Of a stretch of 64,000 nucleotides of DNA, positions 11,174-22,626 are shown piece by piece. The position numbers and the translations under genes are program-made. The notes under the pieces are model-generated. The model did no database searches. It saw nothing but the letters and a program-made list of their open reading frames with translations, and was not told the DNA's origin. The stretch's first letter is position 1, and each line of letters starts with the position of its first letter. This stretch comes from Edaphochlamys debaryana (Eukaryota > Chlorophyta > Chlorophyceae > Chlamydomonadales), in NCBI GenBank assembly GCA_016858145.1, contig JAEHOE010000086.1:519128-583127 (forward strand), written 5' to 3'.

Positions 11174-13400
11174 GGGCCATGTGCGCCATGCATGCCAGAC
11201 GGAGCGTCCTGGTACGAGTACGCGTGTCAAACAGCATGTGTATACATGCATGCTTGGTTTATAGGCGCATCGCGAGCCGGTGTGCCGCTTCAGCAGGCAG
11301 GTGTGAAGCAAGGCCGTAGTCCGTCTAGTGGATTTGGCAACCAGGAGAGGGCTCCTGGGATGAGTATGCCTGCTGCTTGCCTGCTCCAGGTTGCGCGTTC
11401 AGCGCCGGTCGTCTGGGCTTGGGATTGCTGGGAATTGCTTACTATCACCTCTTAGCCATGCACGGGATTAACAGGATCAGGGCGGGGGGGCGGGGCGGGC
11501 GGGTACAGGGCCAGGGGAGGGGCGAGTAGCCGAGCCGGGTAGCAGGAGGGAGTGACGCTGTGAGAGCGCTGCCCGTGCAGGCACATCTGGTGCATGGGTG
11601 GGTGCCCTCAACGGCCTGTTGAAGTTGGACACGTGTGCCACACGTGTTGCCGTTTCAGGGCATACGCACGATTGGCGGGGATAGACCCGGGATTGTTTAC
11701 CTTGCTTGTAGCGGGCGGCCTCAGCTCGCCTAGATACTCTTCTTGATGTTTTTGCATCTTGCTGTGCGACATCTGTGATCGCTGGGTATGCATACCTGCT
11801 GAGTCTGAAGGTCTGAACGGCGTGCCCTGCTGACCCATCCAGCTGATTCTGCGCTTTTGCCGGCACTGCAATGGCCTAGGTCTGGCACCCAGACTGGTGC
11901 CTGGAAGCGCAATGCATCACGCACCTCGCCTGGAGCTCGTCAATCACGTCGCAAGCGCACAGTGCCCTGAGCCTGACGCCTAGTTCGCACGCACGCGACT
12001 CTTGGGCAAAGTACCAAGCAACATCCCGTTGTGCACGGTTGCACTGTCTGTTGAGCCTGTATCAGTGTCAAAGCTGTTGAACAGGCTATTGGAAGGCAAA
12101 GATATCTGTGGAAAGAACCGGGTTCGTAAGCCGGCGTCGTTGCTTGGTTCTTTTGCGGAGTGAAGGAAGGGGCCACAAGGGGGCGGGGGGAAGGGGTGGG
12201 GGGCGCAATGCTGGGCACGCGTGTAGCGAGCAACGAAGGGGGGGAGGGGCAGCCAAGATGGAGACACAGGGTACCGAGATGAGGACTGTATGGTTTGGGC
12301 CCAAGAGTGGAGGCGTTTCGGTGTTGGAGCAATGTGTCTGAACTGCTCAGGGCGACGGAGCGGGTCACCGGTCATGGAGACGGCGGGCTTAGTGCAGCAT
12401 CGAATTACACAAGAATGCGTCTGTCTGTCGATAATGCTGAATGATTGCAAAGGCTCTGGAACTTTGGCATAGTTGTTGGAACCTTGCTGTGACCTCTTGT
12501 GACTGGGCAGACAGAGCCTGAGTTCTGGACAACTCAGACTACATCGAGCTTTGCTGTTGTGACACGGACAAGGTAGGGGGACGAAAGCGGATTGCAGTCG
12601 AACAGAACTTGTTGGGCGGATGAGGGCCTTGGTCTGCGGACTGGGTGACTTTGGTGTCGTACTGGTTACAGATGACGGAGCTAAACCGAGACGGCGGCTC
12701 ATAATGCTGAGACTGTGCCGGCCGTGAAGCCCCAAGAGCTAGCAGACTGGTTGCGGGTTACTGACCGGACTGCCAGCCATATTGAGTGGCACCCAGGCCT
12801 GTCGCCGTACACGAAACGGCGGCTAGGAACCCACTGCACGGACTTGGGCGGCCTCAGGGGCCGCACAGAGTAGCTCGGCAAGGTCTGTTCACCCAGGGTC
12901 ACCCCCAGCTCGACTTCATGATTCGACAGGCGGCATGAAGGGGGCGTGGCAGCTGAACGCCACGGCCGAGCAGGGGCGGGCGACGTCATGCGCCGTGCGT
13001 TTTGGAGAAGGGGCCATGGGAGGCGTCACACCATGCGGCATTTTTTGAGATGAGCCCGGCGCGTAGCGCCTGGCGCGGAGCGCCAGCCGGGGGGCGAGAG
13101 GCCCCCCGGGATTACCCCGTGTTGGCGTGCGTGCCTGCGTGCCTGCGTGCCCTGCGTGCCTGCGTGACACATAAACATGCGATTTACGCCTAGCCTGCGC
13201 TGGCTGTATGTGATCGACGAGACCAGTATCGGCCCAGTCTAGGGCCCAGTCTAGGCACAGTACCAGGCACTCTACCTGGGCAGGTGCGGGTGGGTGGGTG
13301 ATTGGAGACGGTCCGTTGGGGCTTGGCGGCGTTGGTGTGCGGAGGGCTGCTTGGGTGGACTTGGCTAGACTAACCCGCACCCCTTCCCACGCCCCCTCAG
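11174..13400. other. K2-K3 spacer, left part
   Basis: No gene supported. A 251-codon minus-strand ORF (12735 to 11980) has no recognisable motif and weak codon bias. A GC-rich palindromic repeat occupies 13055-13165. Confidence 0.45.
13058..13165 (+). repeat. GC-rich palindromic repeat with TGCGTGCC microsatellite
   Basis: Order: CCGGCGCGTAG, then two hairpins (TGGCGC/GCGCCA near 13069-13083 and CCGGGGGGC/GCCCCCCGG at 13087-13109), then ATTACCCCGTGTTGGCG and a GTGCCTGC-type microsatellite. The outer parts recur on the minus strand at 20163-20197 without the hairpin block, so the block of about 44 bases looks like an insertion into, or a deletion from, one copy. Confidence 0.65.
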
Positions 13401-13511
13401 AACCGCGACGTCTCCGCTGCCAACGTGATCCGCATCCTCCTCCTGCTGAAGCTGCTGGGCTTCAGCCGGCCGGCCGCGCTGGAGCGGCCGCCGGCCGTGG
13501 ACCCGGGCTGA
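13401..13511 (+). pseudogene. Orphan last exon resembling the C-terminus of a TnpB/Fanzor nuclease
   Basis: A clean acceptor (CCCCCTCAG at 13392-13400) opens a 36-codon exon ending in TGA at 13509-13511. It begins NRDVSAANVIRILLLL and continues with GFSRPAAL. The N-R-D-V-(N/S)-A-A-x-x-I pattern is the RuvC-III motif, with its catalytic Asp, at the C-terminus of TnpB and eukaryotic Fanzor proteins, followed by a helix as in those families. No zinc ribbon or RuvC-I/II motif was found in the 2.2 kb upstream, so this is at most a remnant. The call rests on a short motif from knowledge of the family and could be chance. Confidence 0.4.
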
Positions 13512-15242
13512 GGGCCCAAACAAAGAGCAGCGGCGGCGGAGGGAGAGATGTAGCGGGTGGCGTGTGGGCAGTAGCGGATTGCAGACGGACATCTTCTCTT
13601 TCTATCTTCTGGAGGGTGCATGTGAATGTGCGCCCAACCCAACCGGCTAAGTCCGGCATTGCGGGGTTGCGAAGGCCCCTAACTTATGGCGGCGTGGGTT
13701 TAGTCCGTGCGCTGTGGGGCGTAGTGCTTGATTGCGCGGCCCCAGTGCTGCCCGGCCTCGCGGGGTTTGGGGCTCGGCCCTTTTCCCTGTCCTGAGGAGG
13801 GACAGACACCCTTGTTTGAGCTCTCTGCGCACAATGCTGGCGGTCTTGGTATCAAGTTCCGGGGGGGCACAGGCGGCCGGCGGCACAGGAGCGTGGGGCG
13901 AGGCGCGCGCACGGGGGACGCAGGGTTGTTGTTACACGGACAAGGGCAGCAGCCGTGAACTCCCATACGGGCCGTGGGCCATAGGTACATGTGTCCAGTG
14001 AGGCAAAAGCAAGTAAAGCTAGGTTGAGTGGGCCCCAAAGCGCCTCTCCCAGATCTCACGCAAGACACGGGCCAGCTGCTGCCGGGCATCCGACCGAGTC
14101 AGGGGTATGAAGGGCGTGCGGTCGGCCTCACTAAGGCCTAGTAGGCCCCAGGCCCAATCAAGGAGGCGCACACCATGCATCTTGGGGCTTGCTTGGGACG
14201 CTCTTCTGTGCTACTGGTGTCAAGTTCAGGAGCGTGGGGCATCTCTTCAGTTGGCTGCGCGGTGTGTCATGGTACGGGCCGCAGGCCGACACGTTCCACT
14301 ACTCCTTTTGCCGATGGACAACTACCGCACTGGCTGTACATGAAGCGCCAGACTCCGCTTGGTTGCGACAAATCAGGGGGACGCAACAGGGTGTATGATG
14401 TTGGCCGCCTTCGTCGCGCTGGGACGACCATATGTGGCCCTCCGGACACTGGACCTTCCGTGCAGTCGCCCCATGAAGGACCGTCAGCAATCCGCCGCCC
14501 CGCGGTCCCCCCTCACCACGAAAGGCTCAGGACATGCCCTATTGTTTCCGCTCTGCCCTCATCGTCCATAGCGGCGTCCATCACTGCCCGCGCACGCCGG
14601 AGTCCGCGTCGCGTGGTGTCGCTCAATCTGCCTAGGATGTGGACTGGCTACATAGGTCAGCCTGAAACGATGGCATAGCTCACACTCTAAATCAAGCAAG
14701 CAGGGTCCACACCAGAACAGCGTACACTTTTTGTCGTCGCCAGTTGTCGCAATGTTCCCCGACGCACACTTGGCCACTGGCAGTCGATATCGCTCAACGA
14801 GCGATGTCAAGGTATGTCATGCGTCGGTGGGTTGGAATCGCTACAAGCCTACAACTCATTGCATCAACTGGCCTGTCCGCCGGAGCCAGGGCGCATACCT
14901 GAAGACGCATTGCATTGTGCAAGCATACCGTAGTGTCGTGTTCCAGCCTGAGGGGTGACAACGTCCATCTCACCGGCGCCGGTGCCTATAGTGACGGGAC
15001 ACACCCCTCGGAGCCCCGAGTCCGAGCCTCCTTCCCCCCGGCCCCCCGATCCCCACCCTTCTATGCACACAACCTTATCCTCGTAACCTTGCACAATAGT
15101 GTATCCTCCTCCCGCTGACTTTCCTTGTAGGAACAATTGCACTTTATTGGCCTTGCTTTCGCGTACACTTGTCCCCGCTTCTCATTCTCCCTTCATCCCC
15201 CCTTTGTGCCTCCCTTCCCATACTGCCCATGCCATTGAGACC
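13512..15242. other. K2-K3 spacer, right part and K3 5' region
   Basis: No gene supported. Contains a repeat segment at 13929-13985 that recurs at 51205-51261. The last ~130 bases before K3 are pyrimidine-rich (CCCTTCATCCCCCCTTTG and similar), as expected for a promoter or 5' UTR. Confidence 0.45.
13929..13985 (+). repeat. Dispersed repeat, copy 1
   Basis: ACAAGGGCAGCAGCCGTGAA continues with CTCCCATACGGGCCGTGG and GCCATAG; the same series with few changes lies at 51205-51261 on the same strand. Function unknown; perhaps the end of a mobile element. Confidence 0.6.
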
Positions 15243-18200
15243 ATGGCCCTTCGCCACTACAGTTTGGCCGGGAATCCCCTAATCCCCTTGGATGCATTGT
15301 ACCCGACCACTCAGATTGAGAGCGTGGAGGACTACACGCCTCTACGCCAAGTCGGCGAGGGAGCGTATGCCATTGTCTATGAGGCTCTGCACAGGCCCAC
15401 GGGGAGCACTTTCGTCGTGAAGCGCTTCAAGTTTGCCCACAGGGACGCACAGGTAAGCTGCATAGCCTGCGTAAATAGGGTATACGTGCGTGCATGCACT
15501 CACGCGGAGGGCTCCAGGACTCACCCGGGTTCGGTCCGAGTAGCGCACCAGGACTCTCCGCTCCCCGCCGGCTGCCGTCACGGCACCACGGTGGTGCGTG
15601 GCCTCGTCAGGGCACAGACAGGTTAGGTATCTGGGCACTAAGCGCGAACGACAAGCCGGATGCCCATCTGCGCCGGCATCACGCCCCCTCAGGTGCAGCG
15701 CCTGGCAGTGCGCGAGCTGCGCGTGTTGGCCAGCCTCCCTCCCCACCCCAACGTCGTGCAGCTGCTCAGCTCCTTCCGGAGGTGCGTGGGCAGGGCGCCA
15801 CGTCGGTCGGGGAGCCCTGAAGCGCATAGGTCCTTCAACTAGTTCATTCCGAGGCACTCATAGAAGGGCGGGGCTTCTTACCCTCTGACGACACGCGCTC
15901 TCGCTATCTGAGGCTTGGCCCTGCCCTCTGATGTCTGACTAGTCTGCTGCCTTCCTCACGAACCTCCCAAACACATACAGCGGCTCCGGGCGGCCGTACA
16001 TGGCTTTTGAGCGCATGGGAAGAGACTTGGAGCAGGTACGTGCGTAAGAATCGCCCATGATAATCCCGGACATTGGGGTGCCACAGTAGTGGTTTTAGTT
16101 CTGTGATGGGCTGCGTCTCATCACCGCACCCACCTACTTACCTTCCGTTTGCTAACTCATCACCCGCTCACAGGAGATGGCCCGCTATCCCGGCCACCGC
16201 CTGCCCCCGGCCCTGCTGCGGGCGGTGGCTTGGCAGCTGCTGGGAGCACTGGAGCACTGCCACAGCCACGGGGTGAGGGCGAGATCTTGCTGGCCTGAAG
16301 CCAGTCGGCGTGCATGTCAGCCCCTTAGCATCCCCGTAACATCTATCGGTTACACCACACCACCTGCCAAACCCTCCACCCGTTAGGTCATACATCGCGA
16401 CGTCAAGCCCAGCAACGTCCTGATCGACACCCGCGAGGGGGACAGCGGCGAGCCGACGCCCGTGGTCAAGCTGTGCGACTGTGAGGAAGGGGGCAGGGTT
16501 GGGGGCTGCAGTGCTACTGGCTGTTCAGTCCGGGCAATGGGTGCCTCAGGGCAGGGCACACAAGGCTCCCAGTAGCCTCATAGTAGCGACTGTGAGAGCG
16601 GTTGGACGAGGAGCGCACTTGCCTTGTGATGGACTCAAACATGGGTGGCTAATGACCAAGGGGAGCAGGTGGTTAGCCATCGCTCTTGCTCTCCCCTCTC
16701 CACCCTGCCGCAGTCGGCCTAGCGCGCTGGCACGCGTCAAAGCCGTCCTCGTTAGGCTCGTTTGCTCTCAGTCCTCAACACTCTTACCTGCCCTGCTAAT
16801 CCTTTGCTTGCTTTGCGCTCCTTTCCCCACCCCACGACAGTCGGCCTAGCGCGCTGGCTCCCGGGGGCCGACCCCGAGTCCCGTGGACTGGCGGGCCGGC
16901 GGGAGCCCGCGGCGGTGGCGGAGGCGTCTGTGCGTCCGGCCTCTCATGGCGAGCCCCTGTCAAGCTACGTCGTCAGCCGCTGGTACCGAGCGCCCGAGGT
17001 ACGCCGATAGATCCGTGATCCCAGCCCAGTTTCTTGGGGTCAAGTGCATCTCAGCCAGCCTTCTGCGTCCCCCTGGACGACATGCACCACTCGTGGCAAG
17101 CAAACCGGCATCCCTTTCCCACCAGTCGCTGCTGTAGTGTGCTCCCCCGCAAGCCGTTCAAGTTTCCTTCCCTCCCGCCCTGTCCTCATGTCGTACCGTG
17201 TCATCCTACCTCAGCTGCTGGTGGGCAATCGCCTGTACGGCACCCCCGTGGACGTGTGGGCCGCGGGCTGCACCCTGGCGGAGCTGGCGACGGGACAGAC
17301 CCTGTTCCCGGGTGCGTGGTTCGCCTGGGGCGGTTGCTGCCTGGAGCCGCCCAACACGGAGCCAGCGGGAGCCGCCGCTTGCCCGCTGCACGCATGCTCG
17401 CCGCCCGCATGCATTCGCCGAGCTCGAACCTCGCTCATCATGCGATTGTCCCTCCGTCTACGCCCAGGTTCGTCCGAGTCAGACCAGCTTTGGATCATGG
17501 TCCGGGCGCTGGGCCCCGTGCCCCGAGGCGCCCACAAGGCCAGCGGCGGGTCAGGGAGCAGTCGAGCCGGCTGCGCCCCGCCCAGCGTCTCAATACCCGC
17601 CGGCAGGGCTCTGGCCACGAGGCTGGGGGTGAGTTGCCTGGTATCGCGGCTGAGCTCTAACGGGAAAGCCTTCTGCCCAGTCCGCTATCACGTGGGGCTG
17701 ATGGTTGGGCGGTTGAGTGGTATCCAGTTGAACCTACAACTGAACCGTGCCCCACCCTCCGCCCCGCAGCCGCTTGTGGATCCCGGCCTGCTCCAGGTCA
17801 TCGGGCGGTGCCTCACCATGGACCCGGCGCTGCGCCCCACCGCCGCGCAGCTGCGCAGCCTGCCCTACTTCCACGGACTGAGCGAACCCGCCGCCTGCAC
17901 CCCACCGGCCCCTCGGCTCCCAGAGCCCCCAACCGGTCCCCCGAGCTCCGGGCTCCAGTCCCCACGCGCTCACCTTCACACCGCTCCCGCGGCCTCCAAG
18001 CTGCCGTCCCACGCTTCATCAGTCGCTGCGGTGTCGCCTGCCGCGGCGGCGGACATGCTACCCGCTGCTCCGCTGCCTCTGCCTTCACGGTCTCTGCACC
18101 CCGCATCCTCTGCAGCTCGATGGCGTCGCGACTCCACCGTTCGGCGCGCTACAAACTCTACCGTCGGCACGCTCAAGACAACGGCCCCCGCCGCAGCGCC

Positions 18201-20013
18201 TTGCGGCGAGGGCTCCCCGCGCATGGTCGCTGGAGCCCCCGTGGCGACACAGCTCAGCCGGAGCCTCTCCTGCGCCCCGGGCGGTGCCCTCAGAAGCACC
18301 GGGTCAATCGTACCGGCCGTACTCCGCACCGCTGCATCATGCGACGCTGCCGGTGCCGGGGTTAGAGAGGCCCCACCGTCGCCTTCCTCGTCCGCCCAGC
18401 TGGTGCCACACGCGGCAGCAGCCAGCCGCCACCAGCTGCCGCCGCCGCCGCGCCTCCTGGACACCGCGCCCGCAGAGATCTGTGACGCCGCCGCACGGAG
18501 CGCTGCCCGTGCAGAGACGACCGCCCTCGACTGCGCTGAATGTACTAATACGGCGATCTCCGACGTGGGCCTGCTGACGTCCTCAGCGCTCTACGGCAGG
18601 GGCTCAACGCACGTGAGCCGTTCCTGTACGGTTGTCATTGACACCCTCGCTTCCCCGGGCATCACGGCCTCCCGGCCGCCACGCACACCACCCGCCTCTC
18701 CCGGGCAAGAGCACGGCCAGATGCTGCCGTCTCTGAGGCTCGATCAGGGGCTGCCGTTGCACTCCCCCGCTGCTGCCTCGGCCGTTGCGCCGACGCGCAG
18801 TGACGTCAGCTGGGGCCCGGCGGTTCCCTGCGCGCTAGCGCTGCTCCGGGGTACCCAGCAGGCGCAAGGCATGGTTGCATTTGGCGCCAGCTCGGCCGGC
18901 GGCGAAGGCACCGCCGACGCCACCGCCCTCGTGGGCCGGCGGGCGTCCACCGCCGTGCTGGCGCGCCTGAGCATCCCGGGGCATGCACCGACGACGACGG
19001 CGGTGGCGCCACCGCCGGCGGCGGATGCAGCATCTGGCCCCATATCTCCTGCTGACTCAGCATCCCCTCGGGCGCCGCGCAGCAGCGGGGCCGCGGGGTG
19101 GGCCGCAGGTCTGCTCCGACGCCTCGGCGCCTGCCAGGCCGCCGCCCCGCGCTGTGTGGCCCCGCTGCCACCACCCTCACCGCCGCCTCGCCACGGGCTG
19201 TGCGCTGACGTCAGCGACGTCTCCGCACATGTCGGGAAGCATTCGACCCTAGCACCGCCCTTGCAGAGGAATCCATCCGCCAGCGTGACACTTCCCGCCG
19301 TGGCGTCACGGGGCGACCGGTCCCAGCCGCCGCCGGCTGCGGCCTCCGCCGCCAATGGCGCGCCGTCGCACCTCCCAGCCGTGCCGGGTGCGGCGCATGG
19401 CGGGTCCTTGCATGGCCGCATCTACCTCACGGCGCCCTTGGAGTCGCCCTCCACTGGGGCGGCACGAGGCGACCTGCTGACGGCAGCGGGCCAGCATGCG
19501 CCGCCGCCGCCCCGAGCCGCCGCCGCCGCCGCCACCACCTGCGGCCCGCTGCGCAACACCCTACGCCGCGACCCCAGCGCCATGGATGGAAAGGCGCCGC
19601 CCAAGCCCATCTCTCTCGCGGCGTGGCTTGCAGCAAACTCGGTAGACCAGCCCGCCCCCGCGGAGCGTGCGACCGAGGCGGGCAGGAGCGCCTGGCTCCT
19701 CCCGCCAGCTGTGTCCACGTCAGCTGGCGTGGAGCTCACCGGGGCGAGCTCTGGCACGGTCGACGACGACGACAATGTCCAGCAGCAGGCTCGCCGGACG
19801 GCAGCAAGTGAGGGCGTCCTGTTTGCCGCTTCAAGCGATCCCTGGACCCCTGGTGCATGCGCCGTGACGCCGTGTGGCTGCCGGTGGCTGGAGCCCCGGT
19901 CCCCCGTCAGCGAGGACGGGGGCCGTGTGGACGCCCCTGCGCTGGTCAGGGCGATTGCAAGGAGAATGAGGAAGGTGCTTGCAGGGGCGCGTGCCTTGTC
20001 GGTCACAAGTTGA
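15243..20013 (+). CDS. K3: CMGC/CDKL-like Ser/Thr protein kinase with long disordered tail
   Basis: Exons 15243-15452, 15693-15781, 15981-16035, 16174-16272, 16387-16480, 16841-16998, 17215-17311, 17468-17628, 17770-20013; 1068 aa. The start ATG sits in ACCATGG. It has 23 more N-terminal residues than K2. Motifs: GEGAYAIV (38-45), K60, IHRDVKPSN (D156), DFG (182-184), VVSRWYRAPE. It lacks the TRWY threonine, having SRWY instead. The insert before DFG (DTREGDSGEP) is shared with K2. The kinase domain ends at YFHGL. The tail of ~720 residues has the conserved LSRSLSC and ends with ALVRAIARRMRKVLAGAR plus seven residues, a diverged form of the terminal motif. Exons 4-5 and intron 4 are almost identical to K2, whereas the end of intron 5 and exon 6 match K4, so the gene is a mosaic. 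Confidence 0.85.
16714..16730 (+). repeat. Duplicate of the first 17 bases of K3 exon 6 inside intron 5
   Basis: TCGGCCTAGCGCGCTGG, preceded by an AG as at the true exon, appears here and again at 16841-16857. After the first copy the sequence continues as K4-like intron (GGCACGCGTCAAAGC, as at 24030). It reads as a recombination junction and provides a decoy splice acceptor. Confidence 0.75.
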
Positions 20014-22626
20014 CAAGCGGGGCGCCCCCATGGGGGCGGAAAAGGGCTGAGCCCCTCACCCATCTGCTACGCGACCCATTCCCCGCGGTAACTGTGGGCG
20101 CACTATACTCCAACCGAGCTTTAATGCGTGGATAGCAGGTTGTCGGGGGACTCGCGCGCACGCACGCACGCCAACACGGGGTAATCTACGCGCCGGGGGC
20201 TAAGCCCCAAAAGCCGGAAACACATTCATAGTTGCGTGGCGGTGCCTAAAGTCTATTTGAGCCGCCAATGCGCCGCCGCCACGCTGCTGCGTGCTCCCAC
20301 CGCAGAGGTGTGGGGCTTATCTAGAGGGCCCACGAAGAGTGGTTCTTAAATGAGGCAGGGCACCCATTGCTGCCTCTGTTTGGAGTACTGCTTACGGGGT
20401 CGTCTGGAGTGAACGTGCTCACTGACTCGTCGCTTTTTTGCATGCCGTTGGGTTAAGGGATCGAGCCACTTTCCCAAGCAACGAGCGGTGCACTGGGCAG
20501 GTGTGAATGTGCTCGAGCCATCTCTGCTTGCTGCAGAGGCTCTGTACTTCATGCCACGCAAATCACCCACAAAGAGACACTCGATGACACACGATGGCAC
20601 GCGCTTATAAGACTGGAGTGCAGAGCTGTAGGGCAAGCTTGCCGCATGCATGGGGATTATATTCATTGAGCGCTGTATGCAGCCAGAGTATTGTATCATC
20701 CGGTCCCTCTGGGGGATGGGTGTCATGGGCGAGTGATGAGGGAGGGCGCTGCGCTAAGGTTGCATGCAGGGGGGCTGCCCGAGGCTGAAGCCTGCAGGGT
20801 GTGTTGCGTGGGCGCGCGGGGACTTACGGGAGGGACATGCAGGCACGCAGGTAGGTAACGGATGCCCCCTGGTCCAACGCCGTGCCCTGGCGGAGGCCCT
20901 GGGTCAGCTGATGGATGCCGTCGTGTTTGACGGAGGTGACAACGGGGGTTTGACGTGGACGAAGTGAGGTGCGCACTGCTGCGGCAGTGCCTCCACGGTC
21001 CTGGGCACCTGAGGGGGGACGAAGTGTCGAGTGCTTCAATGTAGCGAAGGCGGGCTGTTTGCCGCGCAGCCACTGGGCCGTGCGCGACAGGAGACAGAAA
21101 GGGCGGGCGGGGGAGAAGTTGAGGCAGACAGACATATGTCACAGGTGTTGACCCAACCCGCACGCTCGGTTAGGGCCAGAGTCGGGGCCTGGTGGTCGGG
21201 GCCTGGTGGTCGGGGCCGAGTCTCGTGCAACGATTTTGGGACCAGGCTTGACCCCGCTCGACGACCCAGCGGCTGGCTTCAGCCAAATCCAGTACCTTTC
21301 GGTAACCGGGAAGCCATCGATGAGTAAATGGATTTACGCGTACAGCCACCCCGTCGTGGGCATCACGTTGTGGCTGGTGGGGATGAGTGCTGCACGCACG
21401 GGATGGTAGGTCCTATCTGTCAGGGTGGTCAGGGTGAGGAGGCTGCCGGTTATTGCTGGGGCCTTCCACCGTTTGGGGTCAACGCCGGCGGACACACGGG
21501 GAGCCCACCCGACGGCGGCCCCCGATGGCCCCCACCCTCTTCGCCAACTGCCTGTCTGGGATGTCGCCCTCGGCAAGCGGTACAGCTACGGAGAAAGCCG
21601 TACCGGTGATGCTCCCGCACAGACACGTCGAAGAGAAGGGCAGTGCTGCTCGCGTTGCCAAACACGCGCGAGCTTTGGCGGGGACGGGTCCGTAAGTGTC
21701 GCTACGTGTCGGCCAAACTGCCCGTTTTTTCTCAGTGCCCACCTCCATCCTCAACAGTCAATTCCAGGAAGCACATGTCATGCAATCATAGATCGGCTGG
21801 TCGCAGCTGGTCCTTGGGCTTGTCAGTTTGCTTGTCCAGACTCGTCCCAGTAGCAGAAGAGGGCCCTAGCTTATCGACAAGGGTGATTGATGCATTCAGA
21901 GCTATTATTGAAGCTGTATAAAATACATTACGCGTCGATTCGAGTCCCGCGCAAGCCTGCGATCACTCGGGTCGGGATAGCGTTGGCACACTGCACGCAC
22001 GAGCTTTCCACGGCGCTCGGCAGCAAACACATAGAGGTTGATAATGAGCTCGTCGTCGTAGCCCCAGCTCTCCCAGGCACGCAATGGCTTCTCTGGCACC
22101 GACTAGTAGGCTTTCGCCCACTTTCAGAAGTCGACCACATGTAGAAGTAGCCTAGTGTGGGTTCGGCGAGGTCCAGAGTCCATCCGGTCTAGCGATACAT
22201 GCATCGCGCGATGGCACCGACTCGTGTTCTTTAGGGCAGGGCGGCCGAGTGACAATGTCAAGCACGCAGGTGCGTCGTCACAGCAGGGGGTCCGGGCGCT
22301 TGGGCTGCTTAGGGACGAGCAGCAGGTCGGGCGCCGGGGCACGGGCAGGGGGCTGGGCACGGGCCGCTCACAGGCTGTCTGGCCGAGGGCGACCGGTCCC
22401 AGGGCCTCACACGCCCCCCCTGTACGTGGGACACAGTCCAACCTGCCTGTCGGATTCAGTGTATGGGGTGGCCACGTGGCATGGCGTGAAAGCTGGCCCC
22501 CCGACAGCAGGTGTTGGTCCAGGCACGATCTAGCGAGGGGACAGCCGGGCAGGAGGCGACCGACGGGGCCAGACGGGGGCGCACGAATTAACCAACCGCC
22601 CCTGTGTTGTTCTTTGAGAGCCTCCA
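20014..22626. other. K3-K4 spacer
   Basis: No gene supported. Palindromic GC-rich repeats cluster at 20021-20215. A GGTCGGGGCCTGGT direct repeat lies near 21180-21222. The 5' flank of K4 contains no clear promoter motif. Confidence 0.45.
20021..20215. repeat. Cluster of GC-rich palindromes behind K3
   Basis: CGCCCCCATGGGGGCG (20023-20038) is a perfect palindrome, followed directly by GGAAAAGGGCTGAGCCCC (20038-20055, also at 42050-42067). Further on, CACGCACGCCAACACGGGG (from 20163) is the reverse complement of the repeat at 13110-13133, and GGGGGCTAAGCCCC (near 20196-20210) is another hairpin. Confidence 0.65.

Noticed and set aside
9943..11193. 416-codon minus-strand ORF opposite the K2 tail, and similar long antisense ORFs behind K3, K4, the sulfotransferase and the MYND gene
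   Set aside because: High GC3 makes stops rare on the other strand; these ORFs are simple mirrors of low-complexity coding sequence and have no domain or splice structure.
11980..12735. 251-codon minus-strand ORF in the K2-K3 spacer
   Set aside because: No recognisable motif, codon use unlike the real genes of the window, no supporting splice sites or neighbours.
16706..16730. True start of K3 exon 6 at 16714
   Set aside because: After 17 matching bases the sequence loses similarity to the kinase fold; only the acceptor at 16840 keeps DFGLARWLPG and the following conserved residues.
21930..21955. TTCGAGTCCCGC, resembling a tRNA T-arm
   Set aside because: No matching acceptor stem, D-arm or anticodon arm could be found in the ~80 bases around it. 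The same applies to TTTCGAACCTGGG near 29035.
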